A DNA stretch of 64,000 nt from Haloechinothrix sp033042135 (GCF_033042135.1 NZ_WBXM01000014.1:1-64000); one strand, 5' to 3'. Shown: positions 34,042 to 43,243, numbered from the stretch's first letter. Numbers and translations are program-made. Notes: generated from the sequence alone by a model not told the origin.

Positions 34042-34890
34042 ATGAACGCGATCCGGGTACGCGGACTGCACAAGTCCTACGATGAAGTCACCGCCGTCGA
34101 CGGGGTGAACCTGGACATCGCCCACGGCGAGGTGTTCGCCCTGCTCGGTCCGAACGGGGCAGGCAAGTCGACGACGGTGGAGATCCTGGAAGGCCACCGC
34201 AGGAGATCCGCAGGCGAAGCGACCGTGCTTGGCGAGGACCCCGGCTCGGCAGGCAGGCGCTGGCGCTCGCGGATCGGCATCGTGTTGCAGACCGGCGGCA
34301 ACGCCGCCGAGGACGCCGCTGTGCTGACCGTGGAGGAAAGCGTCCGGCACTACGCGGGCTACTACCCGCGCAGCCACGAACCCGGCGAGGTCATCGAGCG
34401 GGTCGGGCTCGCCGCCAAGGCACGCACCAGGGTGAAACACCTCTCCGGCGGGCAGCGTCGCAGGCTCGATGTGGCGCTCGGCATTGTCGGCAGGCCCGAG
34501 CTGCTGTTCCTCGACGAACCCACCACGGGGTTCGACCCCGAGGCGCGACGCCGGTTCTGGGAGCTGATCTCGTCACTGGCCGCCTACGGCACCACGATCG
34601 TGCTCACCACCCATTACCTGGACGAGGCCGAGGCGCTGGCCGACCGGGTCGGGGTGATCACCAAGGGCCGGATCGTTGCCGAGGGCAGCCCGGACACGCT
34701 CGGCGGCCGCGCGTCGGCGACGGCCACGGTGCGGTGGCACGACGAGGAGGGCCCGCACGCGGTGCCGACCGACACGCCAACCGCGCTGATCAGCGAGCTG
34801 GCGACGACCCGGGGCGAGTTAGCAGGGCTGACCGTCACCCGCCCGTCGCTGGAAGACATCTACCTGGAACTCATCGGGGAGCCCTCATGA
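34042..34890 (+). CDS. ABC transporter ATP-binding protein, DrrA/CcmA-like
   Basis: The protein has 282 residues. Walker A is GPNGAGKST, the signature is LSGGQRRRLDVALGI, Walker B is LLFLDEPTTGFDP and the switch is TTHYLDEAEALADR. An unusual EILEGHRRRSAGEATVLGEDPG follows Walker A, as in daunorubicin-type exporters. The next three genes (permease, histidine kinase, response regulator) overlap in sequence, so the four form one operon. Confidence 0.9.
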   Translation: MNAIRVRGLHKSYDEVTAVDGVNLDIAHGEVFALLGPNGAGKSTTVEILEGHRRRSAGEATVLGEDPGSAGRRWRSRIGIVLQTGGNAAEDAAVLTVEESVRHYAGYYPRSHEPGEVIERVGLAAKARTRVKHLSGGQRRRLDVALGIVGRPELLFLDEPTTGFDPEARRRFWELISSLAAYGTTIVLTTHYLDEAEALADRVGVITKGRIVAEGSPDTLGGRASATATVRWHDEEGPHAVPTDTPTALISELATTRGELAGLTVTRPSLEDIYLELIGEPS

Positions 34891-35759
34891 CACGATCCGA
34901 CGTCACCGCTCAAGTCGGGCAGGACAGCCAGGGCGAACGGCGCGCGCAGGCGGCCGCGGCCCCGCTGCCCGGCGCGCTCGCCATCGGGCTCCGTCGTGGT
35001 GTCGTGGAACTCAAACAGTTCTTCCGCCAGGCCGAGTTCGTGGTCTTCACCTTCTCGCTGCCTGCGATCATCCTGATCCTGCTCGGCTCTACCTTCGGCG
35101 ACACCGACCCGGCCGCCGGGGTCAACGTCAGCCAGATCCTCACCGCCAGCATGATCGCCGCCGGTTTCATCTCGACCTCGTTCATCAGCATGGGAGTCGG
35201 CGTGGCGCTGGACCGCCAGGCAGGCACGCTGAAGCGGCTGCGAGGCACACCGATGCCCGCCACCTCGTACTTCATCGGCAAGGCCGTGCTCGTCGCCGTC
35301 GCCAGCGTCGCCCAGGTGACCCTGCTGCTGGTGGTGGGCACCGTGCTGTTCGACCTCACGCTGCCCACCGAACCCGCCCAGTGGCTCACCTTCACCTGGG
35401 TGTTCCTGCTCGGGATCGGCTCGTGCACGCTCCTGGGGATCGCGGCCAGCGCCATCGCCCGCGGGGCCAACGCCGCGGCCGCGGCCACGAACCTGATCTA
35501 CCTCACGCTCAACTTCACCTCGGGGGTGTTCATCACCATCTCCGCGCTGCCCGACGCGATGGTCACAGCCTCCTCGATCTTCCCGGTCAAATGGATCGCC
35601 CAGGGCATGCGTTCGGTGTTCCTACCGGAGGAGGCGGCGGCAGCGGAGCTGGCTGGACAATGGGAACTCGGCACGGCTGCCCTGGTGATCGGGGCGTGGC
35701 TGTTGGTGGGCCTGCTACTGGCGCGATGGACGTTCCGATGGACCAACGAACCGGGGTAA
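34887..35759 (+). CDS. ABC-2 permease of the exporter
   Basis: The protein has 290 residues with six membrane segments, e.g. FVVFTFSLPAIILILLGSTF, LTASMIAAGFISTSFISMGVGVAL, AVASVAQVTLLLVVGTVLF, LTFTWVFLLGIGSCTLLGIAASAIA and AALVIGAWLLVGLLLARWTF. The loop DRQAGTLKRLRGTPMPATSYFIGK is the ABC-2 signature. It partners the ATPase before it (ATGA overlap). Confidence 0.88.
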   Translation: MTRSDVTAQVGQDSQGERRAQAAAAPLPGALAIGLRRGVVELKQFFRQAEFVVFTFSLPAIILILLGSTFGDTDPAAGVNVSQILTASMIAAGFISTSFISMGVGVALDRQAGTLKRLRGTPMPATSYFIGKAVLVAVASVAQVTLLLVVGTVLFDLTLPTEPAQWLTFTWVFLLGIGSCTLLGIAASAIARGANAAAAATNLIYLTLNFTSGVFITISALPDAMVTASSIFPVKWIAQGMRSVFLPEEAAAAELAGQWELGTAALVIGAWLLVGLLLARWTFRWTNEPG

Positions 35760-36979
35760 CCGAACCCTCGGCGCCGGAGGCCGTCGAGCGCGAGTGGCTC
35801 GGCGCATCCGGCACCGAGCTGGACCGCACGTTCCTGTGGTTGTGGGAGGCCTTCTACGGGCTCGTCGCCCTGGCCACGGTGGCCACCCTGTTCCTCGATC
35901 CGGCCGGCCGCTACACCGAGGCGGCACTGGCCACACTGCTGCTGGCCGTCCTGGGGTGCTGGTACTGGTTCCTCGGGCACCGGCTGGCCGTAGCTGGCGA
36001 GAGCAACTCCCGCCGGGTGGCGCTGTACCTGGCGGTGGCCGCCGCCCTGCTGTTCATGGCGACGCTGATCCATCCGAAGGCGGCGTGGGCCATGGCCTTG
36101 CTCATCCCGCAGGGGTTCATGCTGCTCACCCTGGCGTACGCGGTGCCGCTGACGATCGTCGTGGTGTTCATCCCGGCCATCGTCATCATCACCTCCGGGG
36201 CGAACCTGGAGACCGCACTGCGGGAAGCCGGGCCCGGCGTCGCCGTGTTCGGGGTGCTGTCGGTGTTGATCGGCTACTGCATGGACCGGGTGATCAAGCA
36301 GAGCGACCGGCAGGCCGAGCTGATCGACCGGCTGGCGGCGAGCAGGACCGAGGTGGCGGAGCTGTCCCGCGAGGCGGGTACGGCCGCCGAGCGGGAACGG
36401 CTGGCTCGCGAGATCCACGACACCCTCGCCCAGGGCTTCACCAGCATGATCACGCTGGTGCAGGCCGCCGAGTCCCGACTGGCCGACGATCCCGCCGCGG
36501 CACGCAGGCACCTGGACAGCGCCGCCCGCACCGGGCGGGAGAACCTGGACGAGGCGCGTGCCATGGTAGCCGCGCTGACGCCTGCCGGGCTGCGGAACGG
36601 CTCCCTCGCCGACGCGGTCCGTCGGGAGGTGGACAGGCTCGCCGAGGACACCGGCATCGAGACGTGCTGCGAGATCGACGACAGCCTTCCCCGGTTGGAT
36701 ACCGCCACCGAGGTCGTGCTGCTGCGTGCCGCGCAGGAAGCGCTCGCCAACGTGCGTAGGCACTCCGGTGCGTCGTCGGCGACGGTGGCGTTGCGCGACA
36801 GCGGCGCCGGGGTGATGCTGTCGATCAGCGACGACGGCGTGGGCTTTCCCGACGGGCAGCTCGACGAGGGGTACGGCTTGCGTGGCATGCGCGGCAGGGT
36901 GGCACAGGTGGGTGGCACGATCAGCACGCGAGGCGAGCCGGGATCGGGCGTCACGGTGGAGGTGGAGGTGCCGGCATGA
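35738..36979 (+). CDS. Sensor histidine kinase, NarL/HisKA_3 type
   Basis: The protein has 413 residues from ATG 35738 (35726 is possible). Four or five membrane segments occupy residues 35-185. The dimerisation motif AREIHDTLAQGFTSMITLVQ holds the phosphorylated His227. The ATPase domain has NVRRHSGASSATVALRDSG (N box) and SISDDGVGFPDG (G1), then GYGLRGMRGRVAQVGG. The stimulus probably affects the membrane. It overlaps the permease by 22 bp and the regulator by 4 bp. Confidence 0.9.
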   Translation: MDQRTGVTEPSAPEAVEREWLGASGTELDRTFLWLWEAFYGLVALATVATLFLDPAGRYTEAALATLLLAVLGCWYWFLGHRLAVAGESNSRRVALYLAVAAALLFMATLIHPKAAWAMALLIPQGFMLLTLAYAVPLTIVVVFIPAIVIITSGANLETALREAGPGVAVFGVLSVLIGYCMDRVIKQSDRQAELIDRLAASRTEVAELSREAGTAAERERLAREIHDTLAQGFTSMITLVQAAESRLADDPAAARRHLDSAARTGRENLDEARAMVAALTPAGLRNGSLADAVRREVDRLAEDTGIETCCEIDDSLPRLDTATEVVLLRAAQEALANVRRHSGASSATVALRDSGAGVMLSISDDGVGFPDGQLDEGYGLRGMRGRVAQVGGTISTRGEPGSGVTVEVEVPA

Positions 36980-37614
36980 GCGATACACCGATCCGGCTGG
37001 TGCTGGCCGATGATCACCCGGTGGTGCGGGAAGGGCTGCGGGGCATGCTCGAGACCCAGCCGGATCTTGCCGTGGTCGCCGAGGCAGGATCCGGCGAGGA
37101 GGCGCTCGCCGCCTGCCGCGCACATCGCCCGGATGTGGTGCTGATGGATCTGCGGATGCCGGGCATGGACGGGGTCGCGGCCACCGAGCTGCTGCTCGCC
37201 GAGCGGCCGCCGCCCCGCGTGGTGGTGCTGACGACCTACGAGACCGATACCGACATCCTGCGCGCGGTGGAGGCCGGGGCGGCCGGTTACCTGCTCAAGG
37301 ACATCGCCCGCGCTGACCTCGCCGAGTCGATCAGGTCGGCGGCCCGCGGCGAGACGGTGCTGGCGCCCTCGGTGGCAGGCAAGCTGGCCGAGCGGTTGCA
37401 CCGGGGACGCGGGCATGCCCAGCCTGCACTGTCCGATCGGGAAGTCGCGGTGCTGCGGCTGGTGGCACAGGGTAAGACGAACGCCGAGATCGGCAGTGAG
37501 CTGCACATCAGCGAGGCCACCGTGAAGACCCACTTGCTGCGCACCTTCGCCAAGCTGGACACCTCCGACCGGACGGCGGCGGTGACCACGGCGATGGCGC
37601 TGGGACTGCTGTAG
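36976..37614 (+). CDS. LuxR/NarL-type response regulator
   Basis: The protein has 212 residues. The receiver domain has acidic DD at 12-13 and the phospho-acceptor Asp58 in VLMDLRMPGMDG, with a later Lys in YLLKDIARADLAES. The C-terminal HTH reads LSDREVAVLRLVAQGKTNAEIGSELHISEATVKTHLLRTFAKLDTSDRTAAV. It is the partner of the overlapping kinase and probably controls the same exporter operon, as such regulators do. Confidence 0.93.
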   Translation: MSDTPIRLVLADDHPVVREGLRGMLETQPDLAVVAEAGSGEEALAACRAHRPDVVLMDLRMPGMDGVAATELLLAERPPPRVVVLTTYETDTDILRAVEAGAAGYLLKDIARADLAESIRSAARGETVLAPSVAGKLAERLHRGRGHAQPALSDREVAVLRLVAQGKTNAEIGSELHISEATVKTHLLRTFAKLDTSDRTAAVTTAMALGLL

Positions 37615-37641
37615 CCGGAGCCGGTTGCGGCCCGAACCGGT

Positions 37642-37729
37642 GTGTCCCAGCGCACGATATGGGGTGTCGGCGAGCCAGACATGGGGGGTCCTGGTGCCCA
37701 ACACGGGGTGTCGGTGCCCTGGACACGGC
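37642..37729 (+). repeat. Four tandem imperfect 22-bp units
   Basis: Units begin at 37642, 37664, 37686 and 37708, each exactly 22 bp. All four share G at 1, GTC at 3-5, G at 9, C at 12, A at 16, A at 18 and GG at 20-21; three begin GTGTC and three end GGG. The array ends 9 bp before the beta-lactamase ATG. A period of two helix turns suggests cooperative protein binding. Confidence 0.75.
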
Positions 37730-37737
37730 GAGGCAGA

Positions 37738-39111
37738 ATGGCGCGCATGTTACCGACGACCGAGTTCGCGCTGCTGCGGCGGATCGCAGGCGAGCAGGCG
37801 ACCAACCGGGTCCCCTCGCTGGTCGCCGCGATCGTCCGGGACGGGGAGATCGCGTGGTGGGGCGCGCGAGGCCACCTCGCCGACCGCGTCGAACCCGACG
37901 CCGACACCCAGTACCGTATCGGCTCCATCACCAAACCCTTCATCGGCATGCTGGTGCTGCGGCTGCGAGACGAAGGCGCGCTCGAACTGAACGACCGCCT
38001 GGAGACCCACCTGCCCGGCACCGACTTCGGGCACCTGACCGTCGCCCAGCTGCTGTCGCACACCTCGGGGCTGACCGCGGAATCCCCCGGCGACTGGTGG
38101 GAGCGCAGCAGCGGTACCAGCTGGGACGAGCTGGCCGCCCGGCTCGACGGGAACGACGTCCGGCACCGGCCGGGCGCGCGGTTCCACTACTCCAACGTCG
38201 GGTACGGCGTCCTCGGCGAGCTCGTGGCCCGACTGCGCGGCACCAGCTGGTCCGAAGCGCTACGCACCGAGCTCCTCGAACCGCTCGGCATGCACCGCAC
38301 CACGCCCGCCCCGGAGGGCAAGCACGCCACCGGCTGGGCGGTCCATCCGTTCGCCGACGTGCTGCTGCCCGAGCCTGCGCACGACGCGGGAGCCATGGCC
38401 CCCGCCGGCCAGCTGTGGTCCACCCTCACCGACCAGGCGCGCTTCACCGCCCTGGTCGGCGGACACACCGGCGGGGTGCTGTCGCAGGACACCATCGCCG
38501 AGATGCGGATGCCGCAGGCCGTCGACAGCGGCGGCGACCCCAACAACGCCTGGGCGATGGGGTACGGCCTCGGCATCCAGCTGGCCAGGAACCAGGGCCG
38601 GGTGCTGGCAGGCCACACCGGTTCCATGCCGGGCTTCCTCGCCTCGTCGATGATCGACCCCGTCACCGGCACCGGCGCGGTGGCCATGGCCAACACCACA
38701 GCGGGCCCGGCCATCCTCGGCCTGGTGCTCGACCTGATCTCGCTGGCCGACGAGCTGGAGCCAGCCCTGCCCGCCCCCTGGCAGCCCGCCGAGACCGACC
38801 CGGCGCTGCTGCCACTCACCGGCCTGTGGCACTGGGGGCCCGCGCCGTTCTACCTGCGCGTGCTGCCCGGCGGGTGGCTTCACCTCGGACCGGCCAGTGG
38901 CCCAGGGCGGGCCTCGCGGTTCCGCCCACTTGGCGACGACCGATGGGAAGGGCTCGACGGCTACTACGCCGGGGAGATCCTCCACGTGGCGCGCACCACA
39001 GACGGCGCGCCGCACCACCTCGCGCTGGCCACGTTCATCTTCACCCGCACCCCGTACGACCCGGAAGCGCCGATACCGGGCGGTGTCGACACCGGCGGTT
39101 GGCGCGCGTGA
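37738..39111 (+). CDS. Serine beta-lactamase/penicillin-binding-like hydrolase (class C type)
   Basis: The protein has 457 residues from ATG 37738. The catalytic motif is YRIGSITKPFIGMLVL (SxxK, Ser and Lys), then HTSGLTAE, YSNVGYGVLGELVA (YxN) and HTGSMPGF (HTG triad). The first 310 residues form the transpeptidase/esterase domain; the C-terminal 130 form a lipocalin-like extension. No signal peptide is seen, so it is probably cytoplasmic: an esterase or D-aminopeptidase rather than a true antibiotic-degrading enzyme. An array of 22-bp units overlaps its leader. Confidence 0.87.
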   Translation: MARMLPTTEFALLRRIAGEQATNRVPSLVAAIVRDGEIAWWGARGHLADRVEPDADTQYRIGSITKPFIGMLVLRLRDEGALELNDRLETHLPGTDFGHLTVAQLLSHTSGLTAESPGDWWERSSGTSWDELAARLDGNDVRHRPGARFHYSNVGYGVLGELVARLRGTSWSEALRTELLEPLGMHRTTPAPEGKHATGWAVHPFADVLLPEPAHDAGAMAPAGQLWSTLTDQARFTALVGGHTGGVLSQDTIAEMRMPQAVDSGGDPNNAWAMGYGLGIQLARNQGRVLAGHTGSMPGFLASSMIDPVTGTGAVAMANTTAGPAILGLVLDLISLADELEPALPAPWQPAETDPALLPLTGLWHWGPAPFYLRVLPGGWLHLGPASGPGRASRFRPLGDDRWEGLDGYYAGEILHVARTTDGAPHHLALATFIFTRTPYDPEAPIPGGVDTGGWRA

Positions 39112-39123
39112 CAGACTAACGCC

Positions 39124-40251
39124 ATGACCGATGCCGCTGAATTGACGCTTCCCGAGGACATCAAGCCTGCCGACGGGCGGTTCGGTTGCGGTCCTTCCAA
39201 GGTCCGTACCGAGCAGCTCGCCCACCTCGCCGAGGAGGGCGCCGCTGTGATGGGCACCTCACACCGGCAGAAGCCGGTGAAGTCGCTCGTCGGCCGGGTC
39301 CGCGCTGGCCTCCGGGAACTGTTCAACCTCCCTGACGGGTACGAAGTGCTGCTCGGCAACGGCGGAACAACGGCGTTCTGGGATGCCGCGGCCTTCGGTC
39401 TGGTTCGGGATCGCGCACAACTGTTCACCTACGGCGAGTTCTCCTCGAAGTTCGCCAAGGTCAACCAGGGTGCGCCGTTCCTGTCCGACCCGATCGTGGT
39501 CTCCGCCGAGCCGGGGACCGCGCCCGAGATCACTTACCAGCCCGGTGCCGACCTCGTCGGCTGGGCGCACAACGAGACCTCGACCGGTGTCGCCGTCCCG
39601 GTCCGGCGCCCGGCGGGCAGCGACGGTGCGCTCGTAGCCATCGACGCCACCAGCGCCGCCGGTGGCCTGCCGGTAGCCGCGGAGGACTTCGACGTCTACT
39701 ACTTCGCGCCGCAGAAGTGCTTCGCCTCCGACGGCGGGCTGTGGGTGGCGCTGTGCTCGCCAGCCGCGGTCGAGCGCATCACCGAGATCGGCGAGTCCGA
39801 TCGCTGGGTGCCGGAGTTCCTGTCGCTGACCACGGCGCTGGACAACTCCCGCAAGGACCAGACGTACAACACCCCGGCGGTGGCGACCCTGCTGCTGCTC
39901 GCCGACCAGATCGAGTGGATGCTGGCAGGCGGCGGGCTGGACTGGGCGACCAACCGCACCGCGGAATCCGCACGCAGGCTGTACGAGTGGGCGGAGAAGT
40001 CCAGCTACGCCACGCCGTACGTGACCGAACCCGAGCACCGCTCCCACGTGGTCGGCACCATCGACTTCAACGACGACATCGATGCCGCCCAGCTCGCCGC
40101 GACACTGCGGGCGAACGGGATCGTCGACGTCGAGCCGTACCGCAAGCTGGGCCGCAACCAGCTCCGGGTGGGTATGTTCCCGGCCATCGAGCCGGACGAC
40201 ATCAGCGCCCTGACCCGCTGCGTCGACTGGCTCGTCGAGCGCACGAGCTGA
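39124..40251 (+). CDS. serC: Phosphoserine transaminase SerC
   Basis: The protein has 375 residues. The pyridoxal-phosphate-binding Lys lies in DVYYFAPQKCFASDGGLWVAL. Other marks: FGCGPSKVRTEQLAHLAEEG, MGTSHRQKPVKSLVGRVRAGL and HNETSTGVAVPV. It is the actinobacterial form of serine and pyridoxine synthesis, converting 3-phosphohydroxypyruvate to phosphoserine. It starts 12 bp after the beta-lactamase stop. The TGA stop is part of a degenerate copy of the 19-bp motif (40249-40267). Confidence 0.95.
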   Translation: MTDAAELTLPEDIKPADGRFGCGPSKVRTEQLAHLAEEGAAVMGTSHRQKPVKSLVGRVRAGLRELFNLPDGYEVLLGNGGTTAFWDAAAFGLVRDRAQLFTYGEFSSKFAKVNQGAPFLSDPIVVSAEPGTAPEITYQPGADLVGWAHNETSTGVAVPVRRPAGSDGALVAIDATSAAGGLPVAAEDFDVYYFAPQKCFASDGGLWVALCSPAAVERITEIGESDRWVPEFLSLTTALDNSRKDQTYNTPAVATLLLLADQIEWMLAGGGLDWATNRTAESARRLYEWAEKSSYATPYVTEPEHRSHVVGTIDFNDDIDAAQLAATLRANGIVDVEPYRKLGRNQLRVGMFPAIEPDDISALTRCVDWLVERTS

Positions 40252-40267
40252 TCCGGCGCATAACCTG
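40249..40267 (+). repeat. 19-bp motif, degenerate copy 3
   Basis: TGATCCGGCGCATAACCTG differs from copies 1 and 2 at three positions. Its first three bases are the serC stop codon, so it is partly coding; a match by chance is not excluded. Confidence 0.4.
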
Positions 40268-40275
40268 CCTGGCAC

Positions 40276-40308
40276 CGTGGTGGCGTCGCGAAACGCGGCG
40301 CCACCACG
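40276..40308 (+). terminator. Hairpin terminator after serC
   Basis: Arms CGTGGTGGCG (40276-40285) and CGCCACCACG (40299-40308) pair perfectly. An inner CGCG-AAA-CGCG stem extends it. It lies 25 bp after the serC stop and separates serC from sepH. Confidence 0.8.
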
Positions 40309-40423
40309 CTGTGTTCGGGGCCGGTCACGGATAAGTCGCGTTCCCTCCGGCGTGCCTGCGAGGTCAAGCCGACTCGCCGACCTACCCTGTGCTTGCAGTA
40401 CGTAACGTCGCGGGAGGCGGGAG

Positions 40424-41377
40424 ATGCGCACGCTCAGGGTTGTCGGGTTGGGAGAGGACGGTACGTCCGTCGTCTGCGAGGACCCGGGCACCAGGGAACA
40501 GTTCCGGATCCCCGCCGACGACCAGCTCCGCGCCGCCGCTCGCGGCGATGCCACCCGGTTAGGACAGATCCAGATCGAGATGGAAAGCCACATGCGGCCA
40601 CGCGAGATCCAGGCTCGCATCCGCGCAGGGGAAACCGTCCAGCACGTGGCCTCCAGCGCGGGAATACCATTGCAGCGCGTGGAGCGGTTCGCCCATCCCG
40701 TGCTGCTGGAACGCTCCCGCAACGCCGAGCTGGCCCAGCAAGCGCACCCGGTACGCGAGGACGGTCCCGACGTACGCACGCTCGGCGAGGTCGTCGCCCA
40801 TGCGTTCGGACTGCGCGGTCAGGACTACTCGCACGCCCAGTGGGACTCCTGGCGTGGCGACGACGGCAAGTGGGTGGTGCAGCTGTCCTGGCAAGCGGGC
40901 CGCTCGGACAACAGCGCGCACTGGGTGTTCACCCCAGGAGCGCACGGCGGCACCGTCGCGCCGATCGACGAGCACGCCGAGGAACTGCTGAACCCGCACT
41001 CCTACCGGGCACCCCGTAACCTCCGACCGGTCGTCCAGGGGCCAGGCGCGCGCCCTGACGACGCCTTTCAACCACCTCTCGGTCCGGTCAACGACGGCGG
41101 GGACGGCGACTACGGGCACGACTACCTCCCACACGCCGGGGAGCTCGCAGGCAACGGCAGCGCCGCGGGCAGGGGCGCGGGGGCGGCCGACGACGATCCG
41201 GAGGGTGAGGACGACACCACCGAGTTCCCGGCCGTGCCCTCCGGCGCCGCCGGGCCCCCGCAGCGTGACCCTGGCGATGTGCCGGGCTCGCCGGTCACCA
41301 AGCGCAAGAAGCACCACCCCGTGGTGCCCGCCTGGGAGGACGTGCTGCTCGGCGTGCGATCACAGCGCGGCGGCTGA
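40424..41377 (+). CDS. sepH: Septation protein SepH (DUF3071)
   Basis: The protein has 317 residues. The conserved N-terminal DUF3071 domain reads MRTLRVVGLGEDGTSVVCED and continues through MESHMRPREIQARIRAGETVQHVASSAGIPLQRVERFAHPVLLER, with a helix-turn-helix-like stretch. A second conserved block is AHAFGLRGQDYSHAQWDSWRGDDGKWVVQLSW. The C-terminal third is acidic and disordered, ending in a short conserved tail VPAWEDVLLGVRSQRGG. SepH helps FtsZ assemble at division sites in Streptomyces and mycobacteria. Confidence 0.92.
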   Translation: MRTLRVVGLGEDGTSVVCEDPGTREQFRIPADDQLRAAARGDATRLGQIQIEMESHMRPREIQARIRAGETVQHVASSAGIPLQRVERFAHPVLLERSRNAELAQQAHPVREDGPDVRTLGEVVAHAFGLRGQDYSHAQWDSWRGDDGKWVVQLSWQAGRSDNSAHWVFTPGAHGGTVAPIDEHAEELLNPHSYRAPRNLRPVVQGPGARPDDAFQPPLGPVNDGGDGDYGHDYLPHAGELAGNGSAAGRGAGAADDDPEGEDDTTEFPAVPSGAAGPPQRDPGDVPGSPVTKRKKHHPVVPAWEDVLLGVRSQRGG

Positions 41378-41389
41378 CGCACGCTCCGG

Positions 41390-42094
41390 TTACAGGGCAG
41401 CGACCAGCAGCGCGATCCAGGAGAACGCCAGGCCCGCGGTGGCGCCGAGGCACATCCAGCGCAGTACCGGAACCGACTTGCCAAGCCACAGCGACGGCGC
41501 CAGTCCCACGGTGACCACCAGGGCCGCTCCCAGCGACAGCCACCCCGGCTCGCCCGTGGCCCCGCCGAGGGCTAGCATCCCCACGATCACGATCGCGCAG
41601 GTGAACGCCGACACGGTAAGCCCAGGGCCCCACGGCGGCGGCTCCCCTGGCGACCGGCGGAACAGCCTGCTTCCGCGCGGACTGGCGTGTCGCGGGCCGG
41701 TGCCGGTATGGCGTGGCTCGGGGACCGCCACGCTGGTTTGCCCCGTGACCGGGTCCACCACATGGACCGGGGTATGGATTCGTGAGGCGACGCGACCCGC
41801 GAGCTGGCGGCCCCGCCGGGAGATCATGCCGATGGCGTCCTCCCCAGGGGCTTCCAGTTCGGGGTGCTGCCCGCGGGCGCCCTGCTGCACCGCCGCGGTC
41901 ACCCGAGCCCACTCGTGCAGTGCGGCGGCGAGCTCGGCACCCAGCGGCAGGCTCTCCGGCGCGAACTCCCGCGCACCGTTACCGTGCTCGCCGTGCTCGT
42001 CGCTACCGTGCTCACCGCCGCGGTCGCCTGCTGCCCGCTCGGCGAGCACCGCGCGCCCGTCTCGGACCCGCAGCTCCACCCGTGCCTCCGTCAT
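41390..42094 (-). CDS. DUF2537 membrane protein
   Basis: The protein has 234 residues. The N-terminal half is polar and partly disordered (RAAGDRGGEHGSDEHGEHGN). Two or three membrane helices close it: GPGLTVSAFTCAIVIVGMLALG, WLSLGAALVVTVGLAPSLWL and VLRWMCLGATAGLAFSWIALLVAAL. The position between sepH and the SpoU methylase is that of DUF2537 proteins in actinobacteria. Its role is unknown. It is coupled to the methylase by an ATGA overlap. Confidence 0.75.
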   Translation of the reverse strand: MTEARVELRVRDGRAVLAERAAGDRGGEHGSDEHGEHGNGAREFAPESLPLGAELAAALHEWARVTAAVQQGARGQHPELEAPGEDAIGMISRRGRQLAGRVASRIHTPVHVVDPVTGQTSVAVPEPRHTGTGPRHASPRGSRLFRRSPGEPPPWGPGLTVSAFTCAIVIVGMLALGGATGEPGWLSLGAALVVTVGLAPSLWLGKSVPVLRWMCLGATAGLAFSWIALLVAAL

Positions 42095-42975
42095 TCGACC
42101 CGATCGCCCACACCAGCGACGCCGTTGCCCCTCCCGGCGTTCACCGTAGCCCCCGCCGCGCAGTCATCGCGCGTGAGCTCATAGAAGGCGATCGCACCCG
42201 CGGTGGCGATGTTGAGCGAGTCCACATCCCCCAACATGGGGATGCGTACGGCGGCGTCGGCCGCGCCGATCGCCTCGGCCGACAGGCCGTGCCCTTCGGA
42301 ACCGAGCAGCACCGCCACCCGGTCGCCCGGGTCGCCGTGGTCGAGGAAGTCACCGATATCCACCGCGCAGGCAGCCGGGGTGAGCGCGGCGATGCGGAAA
42401 CCCCGCTCGCGCAGCACGTCGAGCCCGCCCGGCCAGTGCGGTAGCCGGGTGAACGGCACCAGCAGCACGTGCCCCATGGACACCCGCACGCTGCGCCGGT
42501 ACAGCGGGTCGCTGCAGCCGGGGCCGAGTAGCACCCCGGTCACACCGAGCGCCGCCGCGTTGCGGAACAGCGCCCCGAGGTTCTCGTGATCCCCCACGCC
42601 TTCCAGCACCGCCACCCGACCACCGCGTTCGGCCAGCGCCTCCGGCGAGGGCGGAGTGGCGCGATCGGCGACCGCGAGCACACCCCGGTTGAGGTGAAAG
42701 CCGACCACCTCGGCCATCGTGCCCGCGTCGGTCACGTAGGCCGGGACATCCACACCCGCCAGGTCGGCTGCGAGATCGTCGATGCGGTCGGGCACGCCGA
42801 GAAGCGCGCGCGGCGGGTACGGCGAGGCGAGCAACCGCCGGATCACCACCGTGCCCTCGGCGATGACCAAACCCCTGCCGCCGGGACGATCGGGCCGTCG
42901 ATCCGCCCGCGTCAGGTCCCTGAAGTCGTCTACCCTGGGATCGGTGCTGCTGGACACCGCAACCAGCTCGGCCAT
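42091..42975 (-). CDS. TrmH/SpoU-family RNA 2'-O-methyltransferase
   Basis: The protein has 294 residues from ATG 42975. The SPOUT fold motifs are present: VAVLEGVGDHENLGALFRNAAALG (motif 1, with the N and R), VAVLLGSEGHGLSAEAI (motif 2) and VRIPMLGDVDSLNIATAGAIAFYEL (motif 3 knot). It methylates ribose in rRNA or tRNA; the site cannot be read. It corresponds to the methylase before marR in mycobacteria, as I recall. Confidence 0.9.
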   Translation of the reverse strand: MAELVAVSSSTDPRVDDFRDLTRADRRPDRPGGRGLVIAEGTVVIRRLLASPYPPRALLGVPDRIDDLAADLAGVDVPAYVTDAGTMAEVVGFHLNRGVLAVADRATPPSPEALAERGGRVAVLEGVGDHENLGALFRNAAALGVTGVLLGPGCSDPLYRRSVRVSMGHVLLVPFTRLPHWPGGLDVLRERGFRIAALTPAACAVDIGDFLDHGDPGDRVAVLLGSEGHGLSAEAIGAADAAVRIPMLGDVDSLNIATAGAIAFYELTRDDCAAGATVNAGRGNGVAGVGDRVE

Positions 42976-43243
42976 GGCCCGAGTATCCCACCAGGGTATG
43001 GCGGCCACGACGGTCGCGGCTTAGTGGTTCCACGGTTCCGCGAACGAATTGACTCCCTAGTGCCTGATAATCCCGGATTAATAGAACGGTAAAGAACGCA
43101 CAGAGTAATTGTTGCTGTGTCCGAATGCACCAGTTTGGCCGCTAGCAGCTACCCCCGCGCGTGTGTCACTCTGAGCCTTCGGGGTCCGCCACAGGAGTGC
43201 CATCAGGAGTGCGTGACAATACAGTGAGTGATGGTCGAGGTGA

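Noticed and set aside
32509..34440. An extension of the pdxH frame far upstream
   Set aside because: Only 31834-32508 is homologous to PdxH; the rest is antisense to citA and the ABC gene.
37642..37729. A CRISPR array
   Set aside because: The units are imperfect, contiguous and without unique spacers, and no cas gene is near. A regulatory array fits better.
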